From NCBI GenBank assembly GCA_023101725.1, contig JALJCO010003053.1, positions 496,001 to 560,000 on the forward strand: a stretch of 64,000 nt of DNA, given 5' to 3'. Of the stretch, positions 11,397 to 23,480 are shown in pieces. Under the pieces are notes generated by a model, which did no database searches, was not told the origin of the DNA, and saw only the letters and a program-made list of their open reading frames with translations. The stretch is from Atherinomorus stipes. Its lineage: Eukaryota; Chordata; Actinopteri; Atheriniformes; Atherinidae. Both the position numbers and the translations under genes were made by a program. How positions within the stretch are numbered: position 1 is the stretch's first letter; each line of letters opens with the position of its first letter.

Positions 11397-12489
11397 TAAA
11401 ATGACAGCTATCCAACTCTCATGTCTGAAGTCTATTTTGCTGCCCTCGGCTCCACATTCAATCATCCTGCTGCCTAATTTCAACTTCTCCTTACAAACGG
11501 AAGTGGAGCAGGAAAAGGTTGACTCCGATTGGCTGTTGCGCCGCATATCCACTCTGTCTGAAAGCCTATTCGTCAGATGCTAGGATTTACTAGGTGCGCA
11601 TGAACGCCCCATCACGTGAACTGCACCTGGACAGTGCATGCAGCAGCGGGCTGTGCAGCGTTTTCTCTCAAGGTGGATGAGAGCAGACACGGAGGACGCT
11701 TTATTCCTTGTTTGTGTGCGTTTTATGAGTACCAAGTAAGTTATCTACTGTTTACATGTTTCTTGGCACTTTGTTTGGAGGATTTGTACAGTAACTTTAT
11801 TTGTTAAACTGTACGGGAGTTTGGTCATTATGTTCGTAACTGACTAATGAGGGGCTGCATCATGCCTGTTCGTAAAACGTGCCCTGTGTGTGTGCAATGC
11901 ACTGCTTACTAAAATTAGGCTAAGTCTGATTTGTGTTTTAATATGTACACCTTCCTTTGTGTACACGTTTATTTACTGTGCTTACTAGTTTGTTTACTGC
12001 ATTCCCATATTATGTCTTATTATTTAGACTGGCAATTATATGGGAGGCATTTATTTCTTTGCAGTCATGCCATTTTATTTTGACTTTGTAATTTAACATT
12101 AGGCATTTTAAGTTTATGCATATTATTCACAACAGTTTTTATTACCTACTCATGTGTTTATTGCTATCCACCATAATACGAATTGTATTATTACTTTATT
12201 TCCTTTCTTTTCTGTTTAGACCACACATTGACATATTCATGTATCTGCTGCATCGATGACCTTGATAATAAAGCTAATAAAGGATTCTCTGACCGGAATC
12301 TGTCCATAGTGTTCCCATCCTAAACCAAACCACTAATCCATATTTTACACACTCTATATGTGATGGAGTAAATAGGCTGACAGTTGATTACCATGATCGA
12401 CTAGAAAATGATTGCGATCACTAGGCACAGTCATATGATTTCCCAGCTATACACCCAGGTCACCCTAACTCATAGAGTGCACATGCACG
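11397..12489. other. Unassigned DNA, no gene recognised
   Basis: A GC-richer part at about 11590-11730 ends in CCAAGTAAGTTATC, which fits a splice donor. Two AATAAAG words occur near 12270-12285. The arrangement (GC-rich start, donor, polyadenylation words) could be a retroelement LTR or a cryptic exon, but no TG...CA ends, primer-binding site or protein motif was found. Confidence 0.4.
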
Positions 12490-12708
12490 CAATAGGGTTG
12501 TCAAAAATATTGATACTCCGAATAGTATCGATACTGAAAGGCCGTATCGATAACGATACTAATTTGCCATGGTATCGATACTGTATTGTGTGCGCACTCG
12601 ACAGGCAGCAGTCGGCCAGGTAAACAGCGGCTGACAGACAGGCAGGCAGAGAGCCTGACAGCACATGTTTCTGCTGCTGGAAGTCCACGCCAGCTAGTCT
12701 TATTCGAA

Positions 12709-12890
12709 AATGAAAAAGGAAAAAGTCTTGTTTGGAAGTATTTCACATGCAGCAGACGAAGAAGGAAACGCGAAAGACGTAGCCAGGCCTGTGTGCAAAT
12801 AGTACATCAAAGCGGTCGCAACAAAGTCCAGCAGCACAGCAAACTTGGTGAAACATGTTAAGGACCGACATCCTGGCCTTCATGATGAAT
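12709..12890 (+). pseudogene. BED-type zinc finger of a hAT transposase, broken
   Basis: Frame from ATG 12709: MKKEKVLFGSISHAADEEGN, then ARPVCK, a TAG stop, then VATKSSSTANLVKHVKDRHP. The VCK...LVKHVKDRHP spacing is the BED zinc finger at the N-terminus of hAT transposases, with the histidines present. The second cysteine is lost in the disrupted region around 12800-12812. The DDE catalytic domain and dimerisation region that should follow are missing. Confidence 0.75.
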
Positions 12891-13283
12891 TCTGACAGGT
12901 TAGTTACTTAAAGCTCCCGTTAATTATGTAACTTAAAAACGCATTATCAGTGACGATTAGCGCCACTGCTAGTCCGCATTTCCCAACCTGGACCATATTC
13001 TAGAAATACGTGTATTAACTCACCGGTAACATTTATGTGTCACTCTAATTTCTTCGGATGATATTCACATTTCTCGCCGTCTGTGTATGATCGCTATACA
13101 ATGCGGTTGAAAGAGGTAGCGGGAATGGGTCTCTATATAACATTATCTGCAGCAGGACTCCTTCATTTCACCAATACTTTTAAGACGAACTGGTTGCTGT
13201 CTACTTGTATAGTTTAATACCTCAAAATATTGCTCAAATAATTTTTTGTGTGTTTACCTCAAACCAAAAATGGCATCATTGTT

Positions 13284-13285
13284 GC

Positions 13286-13329
<44 letters not shown>

Positions 13330-13371
13330 GCACAAAGTCAAAACCAATTTTTTTTTTTTTTTTTTTTTTTT
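13284..13371 (+). repeat. (ATT)n microsatellite with adjacent T run
   Basis: About 13 ATT units (13284-13325) are followed by a 22-base T run at about 13349-13371, inside the hAT element above. Confidence 0.95.
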
Positions 13372-13694
13372 GCACTACCTCACAAAACTGTTTGTATATT
13401 TTTTTTACTATTGTTACTTTTAGATTTGTTTTACATACTAAAAAAATAATACCTCAGACAACCTTAAAATATTGTCAAATTGGATTATATTTGGGTATGT
13501 TTTTTGCATTCATTTGCACATTTATTTAACTAGCATAAGATAAGAGATTTTCAAGTTCATACAAATATTTCTTATGCTTTTAAGTATTTGTCTCTTTTTT
13601 TTATCCCCTGTAGTATCGAAAATGGTATTGAGTATAGAATATTTTTTTAGATATCGATATCTAATTTTAAATTTTAGTATCGTGACAACCCTAG

Positions 13695-15019
13695 CTTGCA
13701 CGAACACAATCCCCAAAGCCTATTCCTCCATGTTGACCAACATACACACAAAACTATCACTAGTCCAGTTCTTTTCTCTCCCCCAGCCTTCACCAAAAGC
13801 CTTTATACATCAGTCACAACAGAGTTTCTATATTAAGAGGAGTTCCTTAACTTTTTCAGAAATGAGACCCTGCTAAAGTTTGTTATGAGTTTTCCAGGGA
13901 GTGCTACCTCTAAAACACGGCCAGGCTCAGGTTATCTTAAACACCCTTTTCACCATTTGATGGTTGGTGCCTCCTCCACCTAACTCTCTCGTCTGTTCAT
14001 GTGTCTCAAAATGCAAAGGGGTGTGTATGTTGTGTGCATGTGTGGATCCATGGCCTGTGGGGCAGAGGGTTCTGTCAGGCCCACGACTGAGTGATAAATG
14101 TGTGTGCAGCAAGGGGAAGCAGGTGCTGACTGCACTGACTCTTCTTCTTCACTGACTGTGTGTGTACCTTTGTGTGTGTTTGGAATAAAGACAAAGTGAG
14201 CATGATGTACTGTACATTCATTTGGGTAAAACTATGCAAAAGTTGATGTAAAGTATGTCTGGATGCTTTTTCTTTTTTAAGAAAAAAACAGAATCAAAGA
14301 AATCGCTAACAAAAGTGTATTTCTGCACATACATGTGTGGGATTTTGAAAGCACTGCAAGATACTTCTCCCTTTCTCAATCCCCTCATCCTCGCTCATCC
14401 TGACACCCCCAATGCCCTCGCCGTCACACTGCTGCCTCTCATCACAAACCTAATCGTCTCACCCCCTCGGCAAGTACGTGCTGTGCGAATTAAAGTGCCC
14501 CTGCCCTCTTTTTCACTTTCTTATTCCTCTTTGTCTTCTTCCCCCTACTCTTACCTCCTCCTCATCCCAGTCCTAATAATTTTTGCCTTTTGTATGGAAT
14601 AGGTGTCCAACTTTAAGTGGCCACTGCGTCAATAATGTGTTTACTTATCTCCATTTAGCTATTGAGCTTCTGACATTTTCAATTTATGTTTACAAATTGC
14701 AAACATTAACATGTAAATGTGGAGGATGCCTCACAGGGGTTCCATATTCATTGAAAAGGGGTCATGAAACAGAACAGCAAAGCAGTAATGACACTGCTTG
14801 TTCTCAAGCATCTGTCTGCTCAAACAGTCATTACAGAGCGCTATTTGTTGCTTAAGGGCCTAAATATTCATATAAAAAAACATTTGTGCTGAGAACAAAG
14901 GTCTTGGTTTATTTTATAACTTGTTGACTGAAAATATGAAGTGAAGAGGGTGGCCAATGCCCAATTTATAAATCTAATTATGATGCTTTTATGATGTGTC
15001 TTATAAAAAACAACTCAGG
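13695..15019. other. Intergenic DNA, no gene recognised
   Basis: The sequence includes TG-rich stretches (14025-14180) and a pyrimidine-rich part (14360-14580). Open frames here are short and without motifs. Confidence 0.55.
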
Positions 15020-15075
15020 CAGCTGCCCCCATGACCTAGCCCCAGATAAGCAGCAACAAAATGGATGGATGGAGC
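15020..15075 (+). mobile_element. RTE/Rex3-like LINE 3' tail
   Basis: GCAGCTGCCCCCATGACC, CCCAGATAAGCAGCAACAA and a final ATGGATGGATGG match the 3' end style of fish RTE/Rex3 LINEs, which finish in short GATG repeats. Only about 55 bases are left. The following 340 bases hold nothing recognised apart from an A run at 15170-15182. Confidence 0.5.
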
Positions 15076-15419
15076 ATTTCTGAACCTAAATTACCATTAC
15101 ACATTCTCTTAAAACTATAAAAACATCATTATCTCTATTTGCTTAGTGGATCTATAATTGTACCGACTAAAAAAAAAAAAAAATCTACAATAGGCGTGTG
15201 TACACATTGTAGCTTCTTAAAAACACCATTGCTTCAGGACATTAACTTGGAGTAGAATGCATTAGGCAATAACCAGTAACAATATAAAACTGTCAATTGC
15301 AATCTTTGGTTACCATTTGCGCCCAGGTTGATAGAAAAAAAGAACTGTAGAATCAGATCAAAAAGTTTTTAAAAAATGCAGTCTGATTTGAATCAGTTAT
15401 AATTGTTGAGGGAGCTGTT

Positions 15420-15640
15420 ATTACTGCTACACCTTCTAACTTAGCTCACTACTCTCCTTGTACATGGAACAGCCTGCCAGAGAACCTCAGGGCTGCAGAG
15501 ACTGTTCATGTTTTTTAAGAAGAGGCTCAAGACCTACCTACCTTAGCTTTTTGATTTGATTTCATTTTAGTCATTTTAGTCATTTTACTTTGTTTTATTT
15601 TATGTAATTTGAAGTTATCTTAGATTTTGACTTGTTTAGT
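15420..15640 (+). mobile_element. LINE ORF2 C-terminal fragment (L2/Rex1-like)
   Basis: The plus strand encodes WNSLPENLRAAETVHVF, the same block as the LINE at 1820-2302 ([17 protein letters not shown]), then after one frame change KKRLKTYL-like codons. T-rich 3' UTR follows. The fragment is short, frameshifted and lacks any catalytic part. Confidence 0.7.
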
Positions 15641-15724
15641 ATATTATTTTATGAATTCCTATATGTTTATTTTTCCATGTTGCTCTTATCTGTCCACTTA
15701 TTTTATCTGTTTTAACATTTTTAA

Positions 15725-17540
15725 AGGAGTGATGACATAGCAGTAAAAACTAGTTTATGTTGTTGGCATTACTGCATATGTGCTTCCGTGGCACGTTGTC
15801 ATTTTGGTTTTTGGTTTTTTTTTTTTCCAACTTTTTTCTCTAGAATGTTTATACCAACGGGGGTTTTGCTTTATATTTTCTCTGTGTGTGGCACCCTCCC
15901 CCTTTTCCCCCCCCCTTGGGGGGGGGCCCACTTGCATCTCTTTGGTTTGCCTTTTTGTTTCCTGTCCGCAACCCCTCTGCTTCCCTGCCCACTCCTCCTG
16001 GGGGGTCGCCTCTCCTGTCTTGGGGGGGGGGGGTGTTTCTCTCTTCCTCTCTGCCACGGGGGGGGGGTCCCCGATCTCCCCTTCCGGTTGGCCTGGTGGG
16101 TTCCCCCTTCCTTGTTTGTTGTGCGTCCTCTTTCTCTTGCCTTCGGGGGTTTTCCCGCTTCTTGTTCGCTCCTTCCCCCCCCCCGCCGCGCCCCGGGGGG
16201 GTCTGCCCGCCCTCCCCGGGGGGGGGGAAATCCTCCAAACCCCCACAACCACCCCCCTCCGGGGCGCCTCCCGGCCGCACCCCACCTCCCTCCCGGGCGG
16301 GCCGGGCGCCCGCGCCCGCACCAAGGCGCGGCCCGCCGGGGGGGTTAACCGAATCCCGCGCCGCGCCGGGGGCCGGGTGGAAAAACATGTATTGCTGCTG
16401 GGGCCCCCGCAAGCGGGTCGCTCCCCGCTCCTCTGGGCGGGGGGCAGCACCAAGACCGAGTTGGGACAAACAAAAAACAAAAAGGCGCGTGGCGGCGGAT
16501 GAAAAAAATAAAAAAAAAAAAAGAACGAACCCAAAAAAGAAGAAATGTGTAAATTTATTTAATGTTATAATAATAAGAAGAAAATATAAAAGAAAAAAAA
16601 AAATAAAAAAAAAAGAAAAAAAAAAAAAAAAAAAAAAAAATTAAATAAAAAAAAAAAAAGAAAAAAAAAAAATAAAAAAAAATAAAAAGAAATAAATATA
16701 AAAAAAAAAAAAAGAAAAAAGAGAAATAAAAATCAAAGAAAAAAAAAATAAATAAGAAAGAAGAAAAGGAAAAAAAGAAAAAAAAAAATAGAATAGAAAA
16801 TAAAAAAAAAAAAAAAAAAAAAAAAAAATATGTAAGTACTCCAAAGAAAAAAACGGCATTTTTTACAGCGGAGTATTGTTTTGAAACGCCAGACCTCACT
16901 TCCTCAGTAATACAGTTGGGTCCGGTGATGATATGTAGCTTTACCCGGAGACCACGCTGACTTCATTTTGATTGGCTAGACCTTATCTGGCTATGACCTT
17001 ATTTAGATAAACTAGGTCAAGATGTGGTCGGAGTTTGCTAAAGGCTAACTGCTATCAACATGTGCACTTCAGACAGTGAGCTACGTTTATCAGACAAGAC
17101 AGCATTTAGAAAATAAATAAATTTACAGGTAATGACAAGGTTGTGGTCGCCTCCCTCAGTGTTGCTGCACAAGTTTGCTTTTTAAACCCAGACCTGACTG
17201 CACAGCAGTTACCACTCACCTACACACACGCAGCTGAATCAGATAGGGAGGGGGAAGCGGGGAGCGAAGCAAACGGTGCATAGACCATTAGGAGAGAGGA
17301 GGCTGTTTACTTGATAGTGTGCACTTATTGGGGCAATTGAATTACGTAGAATGATAGAACTACGTAGAATGATAGCCTGCTGTCTGATTCAACCGTTTCT
17401 AAGCAGAGAGACAAAGCTGACAGACCATAAACAGGGACTTTGATTCTCACTCTGGGCATTCACATGGCCTCATCAGTGCACAACAGATCATATTATACAA
17501 CCAAGACCCCAGAAAAGTAAAATTTGATGTCATGGCACCT
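15725..17540 (+). mobile_element. TTAA-flanked (Kolobok/T2-like) element, copy 2, split by an insert
   Basis: It starts after TTAA (15721-15724) with AGGAGTGATGACATAGC and ends with GATGTCATGGCACCT. Without the 15782-16827 insert it would be about 770 bp, matching copy 3 (781 bp). A poly-T run follows the right end, so the second TTAA is not visible. No transposase is encoded; movement must have depended on an autonomous relative. Confidence 0.8.
15782..16827. other. GC-rich then A-rich insert inside copy 2, possibly artefactual
   Basis: The first 700 bases are GC-rich with many runs of C and G of five to ten. The last 330 are almost only A with scattered T and G. ATATGT stands on both sides (15776-15781 and 16828-16833), where the uninterrupted element would have it once. 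That fits a target-site duplication and an A-rich 3' tail, as in retroposition. Equally, homopolymer-laden sequence fits poor long-read consensus. Long frames in all six phases come from the scarcity of stops in GC-rich DNA and are not genes. Confidence 0.6.
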
Positions 17541-17566
17541 TTTTTTTTTTCTTCTTTTTTTTCTTG

Positions 17567-17660
17567 TTTTACTTGTCCTGTCCAGCATCTAAGCAAGCAG
17601 AATGGAAATCTGATTGTTTTATTTTGTTGAACAGTTTTGCTTTACCAAATGGAGCTTTAT
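17567..17660 (+). repeat. Dispersed repeat, copy 2 of 2
   Basis: ACTTGTCCTGTCCAGCATC, AGCAAGCAGAATG and TTGAACAGTTTTGCTTTACC parallel 7718-7806. Confidence 0.6.
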
Positions 17661-18106
17661 GAACATAAGGCTCCACTTGATATCCTGTTTTTTCATTTTA
17701 TTTTATTTCTTTAATTAAACATTTGTCTATAACAGCATTCCATACCATACTGCTGGGCTTGAGAAGGGAGAAATGAAAGTTAACAGAGGTAATGATAGAA
17801 AGTGAAACAGAGAGAAAGGAGTAAGGAAGAGGAAGAGAGATTGGAGAGAAAACATGAATCCACTTACATAGTTCACTGGTACATCTGTACAGAAATCCTT
17901 AAACAACATTCCAAGGTCTCTCTCGGTAAAAAAAACAAGCAATCCCCTACAGGATGACCCGCAGGTGGCTTGAGTTTTCTCAGATCATACAAACACACGC
18001 AGAACTACGCAGAGAAGAGGTACAACCTGGTCATCGCAATGGGAAGCAGTGTCACAGTGTCAACATGCATAATAAAGGGTCTCCGTGGTGATACAGTCAT
18101 GCACCC
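17661..18106. other. Intergenic DNA, no gene recognised
   Basis: AT-rich with a purine-rich patch at 17765-17850. Nothing codes recognisably. Confidence 0.55.
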
Positions 18107-19200
18107 CCCCCCCCCCCCCCCCCCCCCAGGCGGCCCAACCCAAACCCAGGAGGACCGGACCCCCCAGACGACACCCCCCCAGGGCAGGCCAGCCCCCACC
18201 TAGGGCTGGGCAATATGGACCAAAAGTCATATCTCGATATATTCAGGCTGAATATCGATATACGATATATATCTCGATATTTTTATCGCAAGGTGAGAGC
18301 AAATATTTTGTTATAGTCAGAGCCAAATATGACATTACAAGTAGTTTAATATAAACAGACCAGATGAAATAATGCTCAGCTGTTCAAAGAATGATAAAAT
18401 GTAAACAGAAATACTGTATAATACTGTATGTAATAATACTCGCAGATGCAAGTAAGGAACATTACACAGAATTGAATGTAACAAACCCTAGTAAGGTCAG
18501 CATTTATATACAAAGACAAAACAAACACACATTGAACTCCATATGTCGATATGGGCGATATGGTCCAATTCCATATGTCATTTGAAAATATATCGATATA
18601 TTTTTCATATCGATATTTCGCCCAGCCCTACCCCCACCCCAACGTCCCTGCCCCACACACCTGACACCTGGGCGCCACCACCGTTACCACCCCCTACCCC
18701 ACCACCACGCTCACACACACACTCCCCACACACCTACCCCAACACCCACATGCACTCCCCCCACACACATACACCCACCCACTCCGCTCTCCGACCTTAC
18801 ATACCCACACTCACTCCTCCCTCCACCCCCAACACTCTCCTCCCTCTACCGTCCACACATACCCCCACCTCCTGATACCCTCTAACACACACATGCACTC
18901 CCCCCACATAACTGGACCAACCCCCCCCCCCCCTACACATATGCCCCCACCTCCTTATACCCCTAATACCCCATACAATCCCCCCTTACATGTCTAGCCC
19001 CGCCCATCCCTCTGACCTGTCACACTCCCGCCCTTCTTTCTTTAGCCCCCCACGACCATCCCTACTAGACACTCACAAGCATACCCCCAACACGTTCCTC
19101 CCCATCCCACCCACCCTTCATCCCCCACCCCCGGACGCAGCAGGTCAGGCATCCCCCGAGCCAGCAGACCCCCCGCAATGCAGTCGGCCTTAACCACTAG
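18107..19200 (+). repeat. C-rich/CA-rich low-complexity tract
   Basis: The plus strand is strongly C-biased, with C runs and ACACAC, CCCCACAC and CACCCAC words, with almost no G over long stretches. A hAT element (18201-18630) interrupts it. It may be a decayed satellite. No fixed period was established by eye. Frames across it are Pro/Thr/His-rich and spurious. Confidence 0.75.
18201..18630. mobile_element. Non-autonomous hAT element with exact 8-bp TSD
   Basis: Terminal inverted repeats are TAGGGCTGGGCAATATGG on the left and TAGGGCTGGGCGAAATATCG read inward from the right. The octamer CCCCCACC flanks both ends exactly (18193-18200 and 18631-18638), as expected for hAT insertion. The 430-bp body is rich in ATATCGATAT words and codes for nothing. 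Exactness of the duplication suggests a fairly recent insertion, with the caution that the target tract is itself CCCCACC-like. Confidence 0.9.
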
Positions 19201-19860
19201 CGCATGAAGCAGCCACTACTCCCCCTCTCCCCAGTAGCGCCCGGGAGACCGGGGTAGAAAAGGACCCTGTTCCCCCCACACAACATCGGACTGATCACTG
19301 TCACTTCATCACACTGCAGCGCTTCCTTAATGTATTTCCTTCTCATACTGTACATATAGATATTTCCAGGCTCATCTCATGCACGTATTGTAACTCTTCA
19401 CCATGATGGCATGGGTGGGTGTGCGCTCTATACAGATGTGAGCATGAAAAAGTTCCTCCTTTTTCTGCCAGAAGTGGTGCATTAATAGTGCACCATTACT
19501 GCACTATCACTGGCTGAATGATTTGTCCCGCGAATACATCATCACACACGGTGTCCAAACTTGGCGTGTGGAAACGTCCTTGTTCCGGGCATTCAATTAT
19601 GCTCTGAAATAGTTTCCCCTGAGCACACAAGCGTTTCTCTGTGCGCTTGAATCAGCAGACAAGTCGCTGGTAAGTGACTGGCAGTCGGCTGAAAGGGGAA
19701 CTTTTTCATGCCCAGATCTGTAAGTTCATGTTTTCTGCATGTGTGACCTCTTAACCACCTTATTTTTAGATGCAACCCCAGCGGCACAAGATGATCATGG
19801 GAACAAGTAAAGAACAAAATTTACAAAACTATAATCAGCGTCACCGACAGTGTGCATGAA
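19201..19860. other. Unassigned DNA
   Basis: No gene or complete element was recognised. The first 300 bases may belong to the same repeat unit as the CA-rich tract. Confidence 0.45.
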
Positions 19861-20470
19861 ACTACCTGTGAATGAATGAAAGAATGAATGAAGTTATACT
19901 GAGTAGGATTTGAACACCATGAGCATAATTCAGCTACAAAAATTAAGCTATTCGGCGTTGGTCTATATCAAAATAAATTTATTTAGTCTATTAACATTAC
20001 GAAAACCTCAATGCAATGCAGAGTGTCTGTGGAGTCATTGCCCGGCTGCGATGCGTTACATTTGTGATGTAGGGCTCCAACAGCTGACAGATGTAATAGA
20101 GTCCAACAGAGGAAAACCTACATCTTTCATATAAAGTGTCATCTGGCAGATCAAAAGGGTTGCACCATCTCTGAATATTCTCTCTCTTCTAAGAACTCCT
20201 CTCACGATCTGCACCAGCATAGACAGGATCTTCTAAAAGTGGGCAGGTCATATATTCCAAGAGCGCTAATTGGTCAGGGGGTGGTGCTTTTATACTCTGT
20301 GATCTCTTATCCAGAACTTAACCTGGTCCGAACCAGGTTAGGCGTTCAGCATAAGTTACCGGGGAGATAGAACCCAATCAGAAGGGAACCAGCGTCGTAG
20401 GATGGAAAACCCTGGGTTAACCCTGGAGTTACCTCGATAAGAGAAAATCCGGCTTCGTAGTACAGGCCCC
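19861..20470. mobile_element. PIF-Harbinger-like non-autonomous element, right end
   Basis: The right end, AAAATCCGGCTTCGTAGTAC then AGGCCCC, and the interior words AACCTGGTCCGAACCAGGTT and AACCCTGGGTTAACCCTGG match a widespread fish Harbinger-type MITE as I recall it. AACCTGGTCCGAACCAGGTT is itself a near-perfect palindrome. The matching left terminus was not found, so the left edge is a guess and the copy is probably truncated. Confidence 0.5.
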
Positions 20471-23400
20471 TGTTTTAGGTTGAGACAAAATAACAGGATA
20501 TCATGACAATTTAGAGTTGGAAATAACCTAACTGTTTTAACAACAGTTAACTCAGAGAAGCACTGCAGGTCAGGTTCGGGTGATTAATATATTTTTGCAG
20601 GTCAGAGGGTGCAGATATCAAAAAGAAATGTTATAAAACACAATTAATGGAAATAGTGGAGTTTTATCAGGTGTAATAATAAGAACTTTAAATCAGTAAG
20701 CAATATCTAATTACCACCCAACAAACATCCAGAATTACAAATTGACAACAAAATTTTCAACTAATATAACTAACATTTATCACTGAAGGACTAAATATGC
20801 AGAAAGTAAACAGTTCATCCTCCAAATATACATACAGCACTTTGAAATAAATAGACTTAACTTCTTTATTAGGAAGCATCACATTTCCTAGACTGAACCT
20901 CACAGTTTTACAGCAAATGGCTCTACTGATACTCGCACAAATCATCTGACTGAACTGTCATAAAAAGGCGCACTAACATTGTCCACATCAGAATTTCTTG
21001 ACAGAAACTGCATTTACTTTTTTTTTTCTCTTACATTTTTTTTTTTCAAAAGTTTTACATTAAGGATTACTTTGTTGTAGCAACTAATCCCTTTATTATT
21101 GTAATATGGTGTTCCCAAATGCAGAATGAATGAACGCTTTTAACTCCTTCATCAATCACGCTTGGCAGATTCTCTCAGTTGCAGTAGAACCAACATCATT
21201 TGTAACAGTTTTGCATGTGTGTATCTTTCAAATAAGCATTTTTGCATAAAGTATGAAACATCACAAGCTGCACTTCATCTAGCTGAGCAGGAAACAATAT
21301 AAAGCAAAAAGAAAGAGGGTATGGTGAACATGCTACTCAGCTCCCCTCAGAAGTCTTTTCAATCAAGCAAGAAGCCCTAATTCATTTTCTCCTCCAAGCC
21401 ACAGTTGCTTCCAGTTGAAACTGTGATTACATGGACAGACATAGTGACTTAATTCTCTTGAAAGGAAAATGAAAAAGGCAGAGTCTATATTCAGGAGTTC
21501 AAACTGCGTTTGGTGCAAGCGTGGCTCTGTAGACTGTAACAGAGACTGCCTGTGGCTGGGGAGAGGAGTAAGGCAGGAGTAATCTATAACTGAGAGGCTA
21601 GTAATGAGAAAGATGTGCCAGCCGTCTGCTCACTGTGATAAGATGAGGAAGTTCCCTCAGGGCCTAAAACATCTCTGACCCAAACAACAACAAAGACAAC
21701 AAACGGGTTACTGCCCAAACCATCCCTACCCCCCCCCCCCCCCCCCCCCCTATTTTCTTTTTCTCTCTTTCTCCCTCCTTTCCTCTCATCCTTCTCTTCC
21801 CATCTGACTCAGCCTCTTTGTCTGTTTTCTCTCCTCTGTCTCTTCCCTTTTATCTCCTTATTCATTGTCCCTCTCTTCACTATTCTTCTCTCACTCTACA
21901 TTTGTGCCTAAATCTAACTCTATACAAAGCCCTGCTGCCATGTAATCGGTTTCATCAGCGTTTTTTATTAGCTAAAGAAGAATACATGGTAATTAAGGGG
22001 AGTGCGGCCAAGCGTGACGGGAAGAGGCTTCACCCAGCTGCTGATGTGGAACAAGAGGGGAAGAAAGAAAAAGAAGGGATGGAGGGGAGAGAACAGGGTG
22101 GGCAGGGGCAAGGACAGGGGAAAAAAAAAAGGAGACGCAGCGGAGGAAGGGCAAGAATGAAAGCGAGAGAGCACAGTGAGAGAAAAAGAGATAAGGAAGG
22201 GCTTGAATGGCGACAGGAAATGAAAGGCTGGAGCGTGAGGGTCACAATGATTTTGCCGATGCTCTCCAGTGTTGTGTAAAAGCACACGCAGTCAGAATAG
22301 AAATTAGACTAATGTTGTGTTAATGTGGTCAGAGTCACACTGCACCAATACGAGGACTTCGACTGCCATCATCTGCCTAATCCCCTGTGTCCACTTAAAT
22401 GGCCCATTCAGGACAAGTGCACCATGAGGGAGCAATCGGAACGATGACTCCGGCGTTGTTTCATGCTAGGTCGACTTTTATGTTCTTTGAAGTGGCTGAA
22501 TGACACATGTGTTAATGAAGTAGACAAGAGATGCTTCTCACTGCTGAGCAACTTGATCTTACAGAGGCTGTGACACTGATCAAAACCTTGTCAGATCATC
22601 ACTGCATTCTTTTTGAGGATCAGTTAACATCTTAAAATGAACTGAAACATTTTGCCATATGAAAAAAGGAGTGTTGCATTGTAAAAAGCCATTACAAAAA
22701 AAAGAAAATAACTATCCACAGCTCAAAGTTAGTAAGGAATCCAAAATTTCTAAACTTTGCTTCCATTAGCGCACATCTTCATTTTGAAGTAAAATACTCT
22801 AGTGTGAATGTTTGCAAGGACACAAAGGCGACACTCAGTACAACATGTTAATTTCACATGCAGAGAGTTGAAGCGGAAACTAGTAGACCAGAGAGACCCA
22901 ACTCAGAGTGTATTTCCTAAAACATGCAGACCGTTCTGCTGCCAAGCTGTGCTAACATTAATTTTCTGCTGAAACAGCCACTGGCCTTGGAGAGCAAGTT
23001 TGCCCAGAGCTGAAATATCAATTATACTGTTCTCCCTGGCAGAAAGCGCAAAGCTTTAATCTTCACACAACCAATCAAAATGTCGTGTGGACTGGACTGA
23101 AAGAAGGAATTGTTGGCCACGCTTAAAAAGGGAAGCAGTTTCAACCCATCTAGTTAATATTGACACAAAGGAGGTGTTTTGATAGATTTTTCTGTTGCCA
23201 TGTGTTGCTCTTCTTTGTTTTCTTGCCTCCCTTTTTCAAACACCACACATACCAATACAGGCACTATCTGACCAACAGACAATATGTGTCCTCCTCCGTT
23301 TTCTCAACCCTAAGCACAGAGACAGTGCCTGGACCTTGTTCCAAACCTGAAAGACTTGATAACCTCATCCAAGCTTAAGAACTTGATCTTAAACACGCCT

Positions 23401-23480
23401 CTTTAGGAAAATGGGGCAATAGATCACCAACTTAAACTTGGACAAAAGGAGGAGAGCACACACAGACAGACGCACCCCAT
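20471..23480. other. Intergenic DNA without recognised genes
   Basis: Largely single-copy in appearance. It has a C run (21731-21750), a pyrimidine-rich stretch (21750-21900) and a purine-rich stretch (22060-22220). A 153-codon plus-strand frame (21818-22279) spans these biased stretches and reads as Lys/Glu/Gly/Arg-rich low complexity. Confidence 0.6.

Larger units (their letters stand above)
12490..13694 (+). mobile_element. hAT element with BED-finger transposase remnant
   Basis: Left end TAGGGTTGTCAAAAATATTG; right end read inverted TAGGGTTGTCACGATACTAA. Both subterminal regions are rich in TATCGATA words, as in fish hAT elements. Near-identical octamers CATGCACG and CTTGCACG flank the ends. 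A zinc-finger BED remnant lies at 12709-12890. The rest of the transposase is gone, replaced by AT-rich DNA with an ATT microsatellite. It is an internally deleted, immobile derivative. Confidence 0.8.

Noticed and set aside
11590..12290. Solo LTR of a retrovirus-like element
   Set aside because: A donor-like site and AATAAAG words exist, but no TG...CA ends, direct target repeats or primer-binding site were found.
15755..16644. Overlapping long open frames in all six phases (up to 259 codons)
   Set aside because: They lie in homopolymer-rich GC sequence where stops are rare. The products are Pro/Gly/Arg or Lys runs without domains.
16555..16899. Phenylalanine-rich frames on the minus strand
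   Set aside because: They are translation of the A-rich tract.
18543..18875. Pro/His/Thr-rich frame
   Set aside because: Translation of the CA-rich tract and of the hAT end.
21818..22279. 153-codon plus-strand frame
   Set aside because: It spans a pyrimidine-rich then a purine-rich tract, so composition alone explains it.
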